NCBI GenBank assembly: GCA_023266355.1
Contig: JAHFQM010000002.1
Span: 677,250 to 741,249 of the forward strand
Source of the DNA: Aquabacterium sp.
GTDB taxonomy: Bacteria > Pseudomonadota > Gammaproteobacteria > Burkholderiales > Burkholderiaceae_C
Direction of reading: 5' to 3'
DNA length: 64,000 nucleotides
Below the pieces are notes generated by a model. The model saw only the letters and a program-made list of their open reading frames with translations. It searched no databases and was not told the origin of the DNA. The translations under genes and the position numbers were made by a program. Positions 18,585-27,575 of the stretch are shown here, in pieces; positions within the stretch are counted from its first letter, which is position 1; every line of letters begins with the position of its first letter.

Positions 18585-19718
18585 ATGAACACATCCACCG
18601 GCACCCCCTCCTCCGTCAGCTACGACTACGACCTGCAAGACGCCAGCGGCGCCACCTGCACCGCCCACGCCTGGGCCCGCGTGCCCGCGCCCCTGAGCCC
18701 CAGCGCCAAGGCCGCCACCAAGGCGCGCATCGCCGAGCTGCTCAAGGCCCGCAACGCCGTGCTGGTCGCCCACTACTACGTCGACGGCGACCTGCAGGAC
18801 CTGGCCATGGCAACCGGCGGCTGCGTCTCCGACTCGCTGGAAATGGCCCGCTTCGGCCGCGACCATGCCGCCCAGACGCTGATCGTCGCCGGCGTGAAGT
18901 TCATGGGCGAGTCGGCCAAGATCCTGTCGCCTGACAAGACGGTGCTGATGCCCGACCTGGACGCGACCTGCTCGCTCGACCTGGGCTGCCCAGCCGACGA
19001 CTTCACGAAGTTCTGCGACGCCCACCCCGACCGCAAGGTCGTGGTCTACGCCAACACCAGCGCAGCCGTGAAGGCCCGCGCCGACTGGATGGTGACGAGC
19101 TCGTGCGCGCTGGCCATCGTCAAGCATCTGAAGGACCAGGGCGAGAAAATCCTGTGGGCGCCCGACCGCCACCTGGGCCGCTACATCCAGAAGGAAACCG
19201 GCGCCGACATGCTGATGTGGAACGGCGCCTGCATCGTCCACGACGAGTTCAAGGGCCTGGAGCTGGACCTGCTCAAGAAGGACCACCCGAACGCCCTCGT
19301 GCTGGTGCACCCCGAGTCGCCCGAAAGCGTCGTGGCCCAGGCCGACGTGGTGGGCTCGACCTCGCAGCTGCTCAAGGCCGTGGTCGAGTCGAACGCGCCC
19401 GAGTTCATCGTCGCCACCGACAACGGCATCCTGCACCGCATGCGCCAGCTGGCGCCGACCAAGGTGCTGATCGAAGCGCCGACCGCCGGCAACAGCGCCA
19501 CCTGCAAGAGCTGCGCACACTGCCCCTGGATGGCCATGAACGGCCTGCAAGGCGTGCTCGACTGCCTGGAGCGTGGCGTGGGCGAGATCACCGTCGATGA
19601 GGCCATCCGCGTCAAGGCCCACGGCTGCATCGACCGCATGCTGGACTTCGTGGCGCAGAACCCCGCAGCCATCGCCAAACCGGCCCAGGGCTTCGTGCCC
19701 AACGTCGGTGCCGCTTGA
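18585..19718 (+). CDS. nadA: Quinolinate synthase A
   Basis: Condenses iminoaspartate with dihydroxyacetone phosphate to quinolinate in de novo NAD synthesis; a cytoplasmic [4Fe-4S] enzyme, 377 aa. The three-domain pattern is clear: [14 protein letters not shown] near 61-74, the cluster cysteines in [16 protein letters not shown] and CKSCAHCPW, and the repeated HPES motif. The start is the ATG at 18585. nadC follows after 23 bp, and nadB, which makes the substrate, lies convergent 1.3 kb on, so the whole quinolinate branch is here. Confidence 0.97.
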   Translation: MNTSTGTPSSVSYDYDLQDASGATCTAHAWARVPAPLSPSAKAATKARIAELLKARNAVLVAHYYVDGDLQDLAMATGGCVSDSLEMARFGRDHAAQTLIVAGVKFMGESAKILSPDKTVLMPDLDATCSLDLGCPADDFTKFCDAHPDRKVVVYANTSAAVKARADWMVTSSCALAIVKHLKDQGEKILWAPDRHLGRYIQKETGADMLMWNGACIVHDEFKGLELDLLKKDHPNALVLVHPESPESVVAQADVVGSTSQLLKAVVESNAPEFIVATDNGILHRMRQLAPTKVLIEAPTAGNSATCKSCAHCPWMAMNGLQGVLDCLERGVGEITVDEAIRVKAHGCIDRMLDFVAQNPAAIAKPAQGFVPNVGAA

Positions 19719-19741
19719 ACCTTTTCGATTGCCGACCCACC

Positions 19742-20647
19742 ATGTTCGACCACAACGAAACCCTGGAAGAAGCCCGCGCCCGCAACGTCCATGACGCCTT
19801 GTTCGAAGACGTGGGCGTGTGCGACTGGACGGCGCAACTGGTGCCCAGCGAACGCGTGCAGGCCCGCCTGCTGGTGCGCGAAGAAGCCGTGCTGTGCGGC
19901 CGCGACTGGTTCGAGGCCTGCCTGCTCCAGCTGGACCCCACCGCCACCATCGAGTGGGCTTACGCCGAAGGCGACCTCATGGTCGCCAACACCGACGTCT
20001 GCCAGGTCCAGGCCGATGCCCGCGCCCTGCTGACGGCCGAGCGCCCGAGCATGAACTTCCTGCAGACGCTGTCGGCCGTGGCGACCCAGACCTTCCGCCA
20101 CATGAAGGCCATCGAGCGGGCCTCGCCCAACCCGCGCGGCTGCGCGGTGCTCGACACCCGCAAGACCCTGCCCGGCCTGCGCCTGGCCCAGAAGTACGCC
20201 GTGCGCGTGGGTGGCGGCGTCAACCAGCGCCTGGCGCTGTACGACGGCATCCTCATCAAGGAAAACCACATCGCCGCGGCCGGCTCGGTCACGGCGGCGC
20301 TGCTCAGCGCCCAGACCTTGGTGGCCGAAGAGGCTGCCCAGCATGGCCGCGACATCGGCATCCAGATCGAGGTGGAAACGCTGGAACAATTGCGCGAGGC
20401 CTTCGCGGCAGGCGCCACCAGCATCCTGCTGGACAACTTCGACGAAGCCTTGATGCGCCAGGCCGTGGCCATCAACCAGGAGATGACGGGCGGCCATGCC
20501 CTGCTGGAAGCCTCCGGCGGCGTGACCCTGGCGCAGCTGCGCGGCATCGCGGCCACGGGCGTGGACCGCATCTCGATCGGCAAGCTCACGAAAGACGTGA
20601 CGGCCATCGACTTCTCGATGCGGGTGCTGGGCAAGGTCGCAGGCTGA
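19742..20647 (+). CDS. nadC: Nicotinate-nucleotide pyrophosphorylase (quinolinate phosphoribosyltransferase)
   Basis: Converts quinolinate and PRPP to nicotinate mononucleotide, CO2 and pyrophosphate; 301 aa. Family marks are RKTLPGLRLAQKYAV with the substrate-binding Arg/Lys, GGGVNQRLALYDGILIKENH, IEVETLEQ and the C-terminal barrel ILLDNFDE...LEASGGV...DRISIG. The start is the ATG at 19742; a TTG overlapping the nadA stop at 19715 is in frame but not needed. Co-transcribed with nadA and closed by a terminator directly after the stop. Confidence 0.97.
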   Translation: MFDHNETLEEARARNVHDALFEDVGVCDWTAQLVPSERVQARLLVREEAVLCGRDWFEACLLQLDPTATIEWAYAEGDLMVANTDVCQVQADARALLTAERPSMNFLQTLSAVATQTFRHMKAIERASPNPRGCAVLDTRKTLPGLRLAQKYAVRVGGGVNQRLALYDGILIKENHIAAAGSVTAALLSAQTLVAEEAAQHGRDIGIQIEVETLEQLREAFAAGATSILLDNFDEALMRQAVAINQEMTGGHALLEASGGVTLAQLRGIAATGVDRISIGKLTKDVTAIDFSMRVLGKVAG

Positions 20648-20668
20648 GGCGGCTTTTGCCGCTTTTTT
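20647..20668 (+). terminator. Terminator of the nadA-nadC transcript
   Basis: A GCGGC stem (20649-20653) pairs with GCCGC (20658-20662) across a TTTT loop and is followed by six T. It begins right at the nadC stop codon. Confidence 0.8.
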
Positions 20669-20731
20669 CACGCCACGGCATGCGGTGGGTCGGCGACACT
20701 GGACGCTGTCCACAGACTCCCAGCCCGCGCC

Positions 20732-21016
20732 ATGCCCGCCGATTTTTCGCCCATCCACAACTACCACGAGCAACAGGTGGTGAGCCTGGTGTCGGACCTG
20801 GCTGGCCACTACCCGCTGCTGAGCGAAGACCACCACCCCGACGTGGCGTGCGTGGCCCTGAACCGGCTGCCGCCACGCTACATCCGCCACCAGGTGGACC
20901 TGGCCTTCCACATGACCGAGCGCGAGCGCCAGGACAGCGAACAGCTCATCCGCGATGCGGTGGTCTATGCCTTCGAGTTCGTGCAGGCCCGCTACGCGAT
21001 GCGGGCTCGGCGCTGA
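20732..21016 (+). CDS. ComFB-like late competence protein family
   Basis: A small cytoplasmic protein of 94 aa. The segment CVALNRLPPRYIRHQVDLAF matches the core of the ComFB family (small proteins with the LNxLPPxYxxH/N pattern, named after a Bacillus competence gene and since linked to nucleotide signalling in some bacteria). It is preceded by the nad terminator, so it has its own transcript, and is convergent with nadB with no gap. Its function here is unknown. Confidence 0.75.
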   Translation: MPADFSPIHNYHEQQVVSLVSDLAGHYPLLSEDHHPDVACVALNRLPPRYIRHQVDLAFHMTERERQDSEQLIRDAVVYAFEFVQARYAMRARR

Positions 21017-22663
21017 TCACGGCAGCCAGGCGTCCTTGCGCTTGGGCTTCTTGCACAGGATGGTGGGGAAGCTCACCGGCAGGGTGCGCGGGTAGTCGCG
21101 GCTGAAGTGCAGGCCGCGGCTTTCCTGGCGTGACAGGGCCGAGCGCACGATCAGCTCGGCGCAGTCCACCAGGTTGCGCAGCTCCAACAGGTCGCGGCTG
21201 ACGCGGAAGGCGGCGTAGTACTCGTCGATTTCCTGGCGCAGCAGCTTGATGCGGTGCAGGGCACGCTCCAGGCGGCGCGTGGTCCGCACGATGCCCACGT
21301 AGTTCCACATCAGCAGGCGCAGCTCGTCCCAGTTGTGGGCGATGACCACTTCCTCGTCGGCATCGGTCACCTGGCTTTCGTCCCAACCGGGCAGCTTCGG
21401 CGCCTTCTCGGGCAGGTTGGCCTGGATGTCGTCGGCACAGGTGCGGCCCAGCACCACGCACTCCAGCAGCGAGTTGCTGGCCAGGCGGTTGGCGCCGTGC
21501 AGGCCGGTGTAGGTGGTCTCGCCCACGGCGTAGAGGCCCGGCAGGTCGGTGCGGCCGTGCAGGTCGGTGACCACGCCGCCGCAGGTGTAATGCGCCGCCG
21601 GCACCACGGGGATGGGCTGCTTGCTGATGTCGATGCCCAGCGAGAGGCAGCGCGCGAAAATCGTCGGGAAGTGCTCTTTGAGGAAGGCTTCACCCAGGTG
21701 GGTCGCGTCCAGCCAGACGTGGTCCAGGCCGTGCTTCTTCATCTCGAAGTCGATGGCGCGGGCCACGATGTCGCGCGGGGCCAGCTCGCCGCGCTCGTCG
21801 TGCGCCGGCATGAAACGGGTGCCGTCGGGCAGGCGCAGGATGCCGCCCTCGCCGCGCAGGGCCTCGGTGATGAGGAAGCTGCGCTCCTGCGGGTGGTACA
21901 GGCAGGTCGGGTGGAACTGGATGAACTCCATGTTGCCGATGCGGCAGCCCGCGCGCCAGGCCATGGCGATGCCGTCGCCCGTGGAGGTTTCGGGGTTGGT
22001 CGTGTAGCGGTAGACCTTGCCCGCGCCGCCCGAGGCCAGCACCACGGCCGCGGCGTGCAGGGTTTCGATGCGGCCGTTGTCGATGTCCAGCGCATAGACG
22101 CCATGGCAGCGGCCCATGTCGCGGGCCTGCTCGTAGGCCTCCTGGGCGCTGCGCTTGAGGTGGCGGTTGGTGATGAGGTCGATGGCCATCCACTTCTCGC
22201 GCAGCGTGATGTTGGGATGGCGTTTGACCTCGTCGAGCAGCACGTCGTGGATGGCCTTGCCCGTGGCGTCGGCCGCGTGCGCGATGCGGCGCACCGCGTG
22301 GCCACCTTCGCGCGTCAGGTGCAGGCCCAGCGGGCCTTCGGGGTCGGGCGAGAAGGGCACGCCGCGCGCCACCAGCCAAGCGACGGCTTCGGCGCTGTGG
22401 CGGGCGATGAACTCGGCGGTGCGCTCATCGACCAGGCCGGCGCCGGCCTCCTGGGTGTCGCGCACATGGGACTCGATGCTGTCGTCGCTGCCCAGCACGC
22501 CGACGATGCCGCCCTGCGCCCAGGCCGTGGCGCCTTCCTCCAGCTGCCGCTTGGCCAGCACGATGACGGGCTGGGTCTCGGCCAGGTGCAGGGCCACGGT
22601 CAGGCCGGCCAGGCCAGCTCCGATGATGACAACGGGCAGCGGGGAATCCGGCGCTTGGGGCAT
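21017..22663 (-). CDS. nadB: L-aspartate oxidase
   Basis: FAD enzyme oxidising L-aspartate to iminoaspartate, the substrate of NadA; 548 aa. The dinucleotide-binding motif [11 protein letters not shown] is at about residues 10-20. The succinate dehydrogenase/fumarate reductase flavoprotein signatures follow ([29 protein letters not shown]), with the helical C-terminal domain from about 420. The start is the ATG at 22663; a longer frame to 22780 adds 39 residues with no family counterpart. A TACAAT -10-like box lies 50 bp upstream at 22713-22718. Confidence 0.96.
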   Translation of the reverse strand: MPQAPDSPLPVVIIGAGLAGLTVALHLAETQPVIVLAKRQLEEGATAWAQGGIVGVLGSDDSIESHVRDTQEAGAGLVDERTAEFIARHSAEAVAWLVARGVPFSPDPEGPLGLHLTREGGHAVRRIAHAADATGKAIHDVLLDEVKRHPNITLREKWMAIDLITNRHLKRSAQEAYEQARDMGRCHGVYALDIDNGRIETLHAAAVVLASGGAGKVYRYTTNPETSTGDGIAMAWRAGCRIGNMEFIQFHPTCLYHPQERSFLITEALRGEGGILRLPDGTRFMPAHDERGELAPRDIVARAIDFEMKKHGLDHVWLDATHLGEAFLKEHFPTIFARCLSLGIDISKQPIPVVPAAHYTCGGVVTDLHGRTDLPGLYAVGETTYTGLHGANRLASNSLLECVVLGRTCADDIQANLPEKAPKLPGWDESQVTDADEEVVIAHNWDELRLLMWNYVGIVRTTRRLERALHRIKLLRQEIDEYYAAFRVSRDLLELRNLVDCAELIVRSALSRQESRGLHFSRDYPRTLPVSFPTILCKKPKRKDAWLP

Positions 22664-22712
22664 GGCTTGGGGAGGGGCTGAGCGGGGCTCGGTTGGGCGG
22701 GATGCTGCCGCG

Positions 22713-22718
22713 ATTGTA
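22713..22718 (-). promoter_or_regulatory. Possible -10 element for nadB
   Basis: TACAAT on the minus strand, about 50 bp before the nadB ATG in the divergent nadB/metallopeptidase gap. No good -35 is seen at the right distance. Confidence 0.3.
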
Positions 22719-22782
22719 GTCAGGCGGGCCGGCCAAGCCGCGCTGCTACCATCTGATCCGCATTGCGCACAGGGAGACACAC

Positions 22783-23730
22783 ATGCGGTTGGACGGTCAA
22801 CGGGAAAGCGACAACGTCGATGACGTGCGCGACGCTTCAGGCCAAGGGGGAGGCTCCGGCGGCGGGTTTGGCGGCGGCGGTCGTGGTGGCCTCGGTGGCC
22901 TGATCGGCGGCCGGCTCGGCCTGGGCGGCGTGGCCGTGGCCCTGGTGGCCAGCTACTTTTTGGGGCTGAACCCCCTGACCGTGCTCAGCCTGTTGAATGG
23001 TGGCGGCCCCGTGGACGGCGGCCTCGGCCAAGGCACCCCGACCGAGGTGCAGCGCCCCACCCCGGCCCCGGCCACTGCCCAGGCCAAAGACCCCGGCGCC
23101 CGCTTCGTGCGCCAGGTGCTGGCCACCACCGAAGACGTCTGGCAGGCCCAGTTCCAGGCCCAGGGTGCGCAGTACGCCCAGCCCCGCCTCACGCTGTTCC
23201 GTGGCAGCACGGCCACGGCTTGCGGCAAGGGTGAAGCCGCCATGGGGCCCTTCTACTGCCCGGCCGACCACCGCGTCTACATCGACCTGGGCTTTTACGA
23301 CACCCTGCGCGACCGCCTGGGCGCCCCCGGCGATTTCGCCCAGGCCTACGTCATCGCGCACGAAGTCGGCCACCACGTGCAGAACCTGCAAGGCACCTCG
23401 GAGAAGCTCGACCGCCTGCGCGGCCGCGTCAGCGAAGCCCAGTACAACACCGCCAGCGTGCGCCTGGAGCTGCAGGCCGACTGCTACGCCGGCATCTGGG
23501 CCCACGACACCCAGCAGGCCAAAGGTTTGATGGAATCGGGCGACCTGGAAGAGGCGCTCAACGCCGCTTCGCAAATCGGCGACGACACCCTGCAGCGCGA
23601 AACGCAAGGCCGCGTCGTGCCCGAAAGCTTCACCCACGGCACGAGCGCCCAGCGCATGCGCTGGTTCAAGCGCGGCTACGAGGCGGGCGACATGGCCCAG
23701 TGCGACACCTTCAACACCCGCCAGCTCTGA
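22783..23730 (+). CDS. Neutral zinc metallopeptidase (YpfJ family)
   Basis: A 315-aa protein. A glycine-rich stretch (about 22-50) precedes one membrane segment (about 46-66). The soluble domain carries the zinc motif HEVGHH (HExxH) with [15 protein letters not shown] after it, and the downstream [15 protein letters not shown] segment supplies the third ligand region. This is the YpfJ/putative neutral zinc metallopeptidase family; its physiological substrate is not known. The ATG at 22783 follows AGGGAGACAC. Divergent from nadB. Confidence 0.9.
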   Translation: MRLDGQRESDNVDDVRDASGQGGGSGGGFGGGGRGGLGGLIGGRLGLGGVAVALVASYFLGLNPLTVLSLLNGGGPVDGGLGQGTPTEVQRPTPAPATAQAKDPGARFVRQVLATTEDVWQAQFQAQGAQYAQPRLTLFRGSTATACGKGEAAMGPFYCPADHRVYIDLGFYDTLRDRLGAPGDFAQAYVIAHEVGHHVQNLQGTSEKLDRLRGRVSEAQYNTASVRLELQADCYAGIWAHDTQQAKGLMESGDLEEALNAASQIGDDTLQRETQGRVVPESFTHGTSAQRMRWFKRGYEAGDMAQCDTFNTRQL

Positions 23731-23757
23731 CCACACAACGACCATAGGAGACACGAC

Positions 23758-24735
23758 ATGCAAGCCTGGTTCTGCGAGACCCTCGACGGCCCCGACGCCC
23801 TGACCTGGAAAGACGCCCCCACGCCCGAGCCGGGCAAAGGCGAAGTCCGCGTGGCGATCAAGGCGGCCAGCCTGAACTTCCCCGACCTGCTCATCGTGCA
23901 GGGCAAGTACCAGATGAAGCCGCCCCTGCCCTTCGTGCCCGGTGCCGAGTTCGCCGGCGTGGTCGAGGCCGTCGGTGAAGGCGTCAAGCACCTGGCCGTG
24001 GGCACCCACGTGGCGGGCTTCGCGGGCACGGGCGGCTTCGGCACCCACACCCTGGCACCGGCCTTCGCGCTGATGCCACTGCCACCCGCCTTCAGCTTCG
24101 AAGACGCCGCCGCCTTCCTGTGCACCTACGGCACCACCTACCACGGCCTGATGGACCGCGCCGCCTTGAAGGCCGGCGAGACCGTGCTGGTGCTGGGCGC
24201 CGCCGGTGGCGTGGGCACGGCCGCCATCCAGATCGCCAAGGCCGCCGGCGCCAAGGTGATTGCAGCGGCATCGACCGACGAGAAGTGCGCGCTGTGCACC
24301 ACGCTGGGCGCCGACGCCACCATCAACTACACGACGCAGAACCTGCGCGAGGCGCTCAAGGCCATCACCGAGGGCAAAGGCCCCGACGTGGTCTACGACC
24401 CGGTGGGCGGCGAACTGACCGAACAGGCCTTCCGCTCCATCGCCTGGCGCGGCCGCCACCTCGTCGTCGGCTTCGCCAATGGCGCGATCCCCAACCTGCC
24501 GCTGAACCTGGCCCTGCTCAAAGGCGCGTCCGTGATGGGCGTGTTCTGGGGCGAGTTCGCCAAGCGCGAGCCGCAGAACAACGCCGCCTGCCTGATGCAG
24601 CTGGCCGCCTGGTACATGGAAGGCAAGATCAAGCCCGTCATCGAGCACACGCTGCCCATGTCCGCCCTCAAACAGGCTTTCGACCTGATGGGTTCAAGGC
24701 AGGTGCGGGGCAAGGTGGTGCTGACGAACGGCTGA
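23758..24735 (+). CDS. NADPH:quinone oxidoreductase family protein (MDR superfamily)
   Basis: A medium-chain reductase of 325 aa without the structural-zinc cysteines. An N-terminal GroES-like domain (PFVPGAEFAGVVEAVGEGV near 61-79) is followed by the NADPH-binding Rossmann fold with VLGAAGGVGTAAIQIAKA (about 145-162). The length and GAEFAG motif match QorA-type quinone reductases. The ATG at 23758 follows AGGAGACACGAC. It is convergent with the HepT/MntA pair. Confidence 0.9.
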   Translation: MQAWFCETLDGPDALTWKDAPTPEPGKGEVRVAIKAASLNFPDLLIVQGKYQMKPPLPFVPGAEFAGVVEAVGEGVKHLAVGTHVAGFAGTGGFGTHTLAPAFALMPLPPAFSFEDAAAFLCTYGTTYHGLMDRAALKAGETVLVLGAAGGVGTAAIQIAKAAGAKVIAAASTDEKCALCTTLGADATINYTTQNLREALKAITEGKGPDVVYDPVGGELTEQAFRSIAWRGRHLVVGFANGAIPNLPLNLALLKGASVMGVFWGEFAKREPQNNAACLMQLAAWYMEGKIKPVIEHTLPMSALKQAFDLMGSRQVRGKVVLTNG

Positions 24736-24759
24736 GCGAGGGCGGAGCAGCGCCCAGTG

Positions 24760-25119
24760 TCACCCACCGGCGCCGCGGCCATCCTGGCCGTGCTCGGCCA
24801 GCAAAGCACGCATGGCCTGCGCAAGCGGTGGCAAATGCTGCTGGACCACGCTGAGCACCGTCAGGGCATCGATGCGCCCAAGGTAGTTGTGCACCAGGAT
24901 GTTGCGAAAGCCGCTGATCTGTGCCCAGGGAATGCCGGGGTGCTGCGCTTTGAGCGCATCGGGCAAACGCTGGGTGGCTTCCGACAAGGTTTGCAGATTG
25001 CGCAAAGTGGCGTCGTACAGCACCTCGTCTTGCGTCAAATCGCCTCGCTGCTGAATGCGGTCGATCTTGTCGATCGCGTCCAGCACATGGAGCGCATAAG
25101 GCGGCCAGTCTTTGCTCAC
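24760..25119 (-). CDS. hepT: HepT-like ribonuclease toxin (DUF86)
   Basis: A small HEPN-domain protein of 119 aa. The catalytic HEPN motif R-x4-H-x-Y is seen as RNILVHNY near residues 72-79, which gives ribonuclease activity in HepT toxins. The gene overlaps the upstream nucleotidyltransferase gene by 4 bp, the typical MntA-HepT arrangement, in which the nucleotidyltransferase inactivates HepT by AMPylation near the active-site tyrosine. Confidence 0.88.
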   Translation of the reverse strand: MSKDWPPYALHVLDAIDKIDRIQQRGDLTQDEVLYDATLRNLQTLSEATQRLPDALKAQHPGIPWAQISGFRNILVHNYLGRIDALTVLSVVQQHLPPLAQAMRALLAEHGQDGRGAGG

Positions 25120-25406
25120 AGCTCGATCGCTTCGCGGAGAACGGCATCGCGCAAGTGCGCATTCAGTTCGTGCTCTGGGATCAGGTCCAGCGCGCGCCCA
25201 GTGATCTCGCTCAGGCGCTGCGCCAAGGGCAGACGCTGCGCGAAGAGGTCGTAGCCGGGCGGGAAATCGACCAGGAAGTCGATGTCGCTGTCGGGGCGCT
25301 CATCGCCCCGAGCCACCGAGCCGAACACGCGGATGCGCCGTGCGCCAAATTGGCGGGCAGCGGCCTCGATGGCCTCTTTCTGAGCGTGCAGTTGGTCAAG
25401 CAGCAT
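25116..25406 (-). CDS. mntA: MntA-type nucleotidyltransferase antitoxin
   Basis: A 96-aa minimal nucleotidyltransferase. RVFGSVARGDERPDSDIDFL holds the GS-x10-DxD active-site motif with both aspartates. It is the antitoxin that AMPylates HepT, and its stop overlaps the hepT start (4 bp). A TACAAT box on the minus strand at 25430-25435 could be its -10. Confidence 0.88.
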   Translation of the reverse strand: MLLDQLHAQKEAIEAAARQFGARRIRVFGSVARGDERPDSDIDFLVDFPPGYDLFAQRLPLAQRLSEITGRALDLIPEHELNAHLRDAVLREAIEL

Positions 25407-25429
25407 GGCGGGCGAGGTGGGTTACTCAG

Positions 25430-25435
25430 ATTGTA
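25430..25435 (-). promoter_or_regulatory. Possible -10 element for mntA-hepT
   Basis: TACAAT on the minus strand, 24 bp before the mntA ATG. The expected -35 position is weak (TGGCGG). The repeat array begins upstream of it. Confidence 0.4.
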
Positions 25436-25488
25436 GCGATGGGGCCTCAGGGCCGCCATGCGCAGGGCGCCTGGACAGGTCTTTCTCC

Positions 25489-25825
25489 TCGTTGCACGCC
25501 CATCCGGCACCGCGCGCAAGCCTCACAGACCCGCCCGCCGCCCGCTCTGGGCCGCGCGCGATGCCCAGGGCACTCGCCCGCGAGCCGAAACGCTCGGCGT
25601 GCGACCCGGTTTGGCTGGCGCGCAAGGCTCATCGGGTGGCACGCCGCTCAACTTGACGCGCGCGTGCAGTCGGTCGGTGTTGCGCACAAGCCAACAGGGT
25701 CGGCGCCTGCCCCGGCGCGGCTTGCGCGCGACTGACATCGCTTGGCGGCCCGCACTTTGCCGCGGGTGCGCCATGCTTTCCGGCTTGTGCGCCACCCCCA
25801 TCGGCTGGCGCGCCGCACCGGATGG
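25489..25825 (+). repeat. Array A: about 16 degenerate tandem units of 21 bp
   Basis: The gap between mntA and the queG stop is filled with degenerate repeats at a 21-bp step. Clear units start at 25573, 25594, 25615, 25636, 25700, 25721, 25742, 25763, 25784 and 25805. Examples of unit starts are CTGGCGCGCAAGG, GTGGCACGCCGCT, CTTGCGCGCGACT, CGGGTGCGCCATG, CTTGTGCGCCACC and CTGGCGCGCCGCA. The core resembles RYGCSRC and is followed by a variable tail often ending ATCGG or CCGG. Because 21 is a multiple of three, short open frames on both strands show false heptapeptide patterns (VAHKP, MAHPR, VARKP). I see no supported gene here. Array B shares the core. Confidence 0.75.
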
Positions 25826-25835
25826 CCGAACACCG

Positions 25836-26990
25836 TCACCGATCCGCTGGCAGCTGGGCCAGCGCCCATCGCACGTGCTCCGCCACCATGGCCTGCTGCT
25901 CGCCCAAGGCTGGCGGCTGGGTCAACCAGGCTTGCAGGGCGACACGGATGGCTTGGCGCAAGGGTGCGTCGGGGGTCTCATGAACGGCATCGGCCCTCGC
26001 AGCCAGCGCATTGCCCATCGCCACCGCGATGTTGCGTTGCCAGCGCGCAAAGCCGATGCGGCGGATGGCGCTGCCCTCGGTGCTGCGCAGGAAGGTGGCC
26101 TCGTCCCAGGCCCAGAGCTGCAGCAGCGTGGCGCGGTCCAGGCCGATGCGGGTGTCGAAATCGGGCAGGCGGGCGCGTTGGGCGAACTTGTTCCAGGGGC
26201 AGATGAGCTGGCAGTCGTCGCAGCCGTAGATGCGGTTGCCGATGTGCGGGCGCATGGCCTCGGGGATGGGGCCGTCGAGCTCGATGGTGAGGTAGGAGAT
26301 GCAACGCCGCGCATCGACCACGCCCTCTTCGACGATGGCGCCCGTCGGGCAGACGTCGATGCAGGCGGTGCACTGACCGCAGTGGGCCGTTTCGGGCGGC
26401 GTCAGCGGCAGGGGCACATCGACGTAGATTTCGCCCAGGAAGAAGGTCGAGCCGCTCTGGCGCGACAGCAGCAGCGAGTGCTTGCCGCGCCAGCCCAGGC
26501 CGCTGCGGCTGGCCAGCTCGACCTCCAGCACCGGCGCCGAATCGGTGAAGGCGCGGTGCCCGAACGGCCCGATGGCCTCGGCCAGGCGCTCGGCCAGCTT
26601 TTGCAGGCGATTGCGCAAGACCTTGTGGTAGTCCCGCCCATGGGCGTAGAGCGACACCACCGCCGCCGACGGCGTGGCCATGCGCTGCCAGCTCACCGCC
26701 TGCCAGCCCTCGGGCAGGGCTTGCGGCAGGTAATCCATGCGCGCGGTGATGACGCGCACGGTGCCCGGCACCAGCTCGGCGGGCCGCGCGCGCTTGAGGC
26801 CGTGGGCCGCCATGTAGTGCATCTCGCCGTGGAAACCGCGGTCCAGCCAGGCCATCAAAGGCGCTTCGGCACTTGACAAGTCGACATCGGCCACGCCAAT
26901 CTGAGAAAATCCCAGCTCAGTGGCCCATTGGCGCAAGGACGCCAGCACCTCGTCGGGGTTCCAGGCCGTGTCTGCAGATTCATGACGCAT
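25836..26990 (-). CDS. queG: Epoxyqueuosine reductase
   Basis: Final enzyme of queuosine synthesis: reduces epoxyqueuosine to queuosine in tRNA using cobalamin and two [4Fe-4S] clusters; 384 aa. The ferredoxin-like motifs are CGQCTACIDVCPTGAI (about 207-222) and CDDCQLICPWNKFA (about 256-269), and the N-terminal B12-binding domain includes RDYHKVLRNRLQ. The ATG at 26990 overlaps the divergently encoded tsaE start region by 9 bp. The stop codon abuts repeat array A. Confidence 0.95.
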   Translation of the reverse strand: MRHESADTAWNPDEVLASLRQWATELGFSQIGVADVDLSSAEAPLMAWLDRGFHGEMHYMAAHGLKRARPAELVPGTVRVITARMDYLPQALPEGWQAVSWQRMATPSAAVVSLYAHGRDYHKVLRNRLQKLAERLAEAIGPFGHRAFTDSAPVLEVELASRSGLGWRGKHSLLLSRQSGSTFFLGEIYVDVPLPLTPPETAHCGQCTACIDVCPTGAIVEEGVVDARRCISYLTIELDGPIPEAMRPHIGNRIYGCDDCQLICPWNKFAQRARLPDFDTRIGLDRATLLQLWAWDEATFLRSTEGSAIRRIGFARWQRNIAVAMGNALAARADAVHETPDAPLRQAIRVALQAWLTQPPALGEQQAMVAEHVRWALAQLPADR

Positions 26991-27575
26991 CCAAGCATCC
27001 TAGCAAGCCAACACGCGTCGCAAGCGTCGCAGGTGCCACAAGCGCTGCACGCTGGCGCCGAACCACGCGACCTCGTCTGGCACGACGAGGCCGCGTGTGC
27101 CGCCCTGGCCGCGCAACTGGCGCAGGCCCTGCAGCCAGGTCTGCGCGCGGGCGGCTCGCTGACGCTGGAGCTGCATGGCACGCTGGGCGCCGGCAAGACG
27201 ACCTTCACCCGCCACCTGCTGCGCGCCCTCGGCGTGCAGGGCCGCATCAAAAGCCCGAGCTATGCCGTGGTCGAGCCGCACGAGGCCCCGGGCATGGCCA
27301 TCCACCACTTCGACTTCTACCGCTTCAACGACCCGCAGGAGTGGGAAGACGCAGGCTTTCGGGACCTGTTCGGCGCGCCCGGCCTCAAGGTGGTGGAGTG
27401 GCCCGAGAAGGCCGCGGGCCTGTTGCCGGTGGCCGATTTGCAGATGCACATCGGTGTGGTGGGCGAAGCCGAGGCCGAGACACCTGCTGCCGATGACACC
27501 CCACCCGCCCGCAGCGTGCGCCTCCTGGCCGGCACGCCCACCGGCCAGGCCGTGAAGGAGTTGCTCCATGGATGA
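26982..27575 (+). CDS. tsaE: tRNA t6A biosynthesis ATPase TsaE
   Basis: P-loop ATPase needed with TsaB/TsaC/TsaD to make threonylcarbamoyladenosine at position 37 of tRNA; 197 aa. Walker A is LHGTLGAGKTTFTRHLL (about 64-80), followed by SPSYAVVEPHE and HHFDFYRFNDPQEWEDAGF, the family's diagnostic pattern, then VEWPEKA. The N-terminal 35 residues are Gln/Ser/Ala-rich and extra to the family. The start is the ATG at 26982, giving divergent overlap with queG. The 3' end overlaps amiC by 8 bp. Confidence 0.95.
   Translation: MTHPSILASQHASQASQVPQALHAGAEPRDLVWHDEAACAALAAQLAQALQPGLRAGGSLTLELHGTLGAGKTTFTRHLLRALGVQGRIKSPSYAVVEPHEAPGMAIHHFDFYRFNDPQEWEDAGFRDLFGAPGLKVVEWPEKAAGLLPVADLQMHIGVVGEAEAETPAADDTPPARSVRLLAGTPTGQAVKELLHG

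Noticed and set aside
21254..22681. 475-aa open frame antisense to nadB
   Set aside because: No motif, and nadB is unmistakable on the other strand.
24740..24755. GGGCG/CGCCC hairpin between the quinone reductase and hepT
   Set aside because: No T-tract on either strand, and the stem is only 5 bp.
25489..25825. CRISPR array
   Set aside because: Units are contiguous, degenerate and only 21 bp, without constant repeats separated by unique spacers, and no cas gene is nearby.
25458..26876. 472-aa open frame across array A and antisense queG
   Set aside because: It is a by-product of the 21-bp periodicity and of queG; no start signal or domain.
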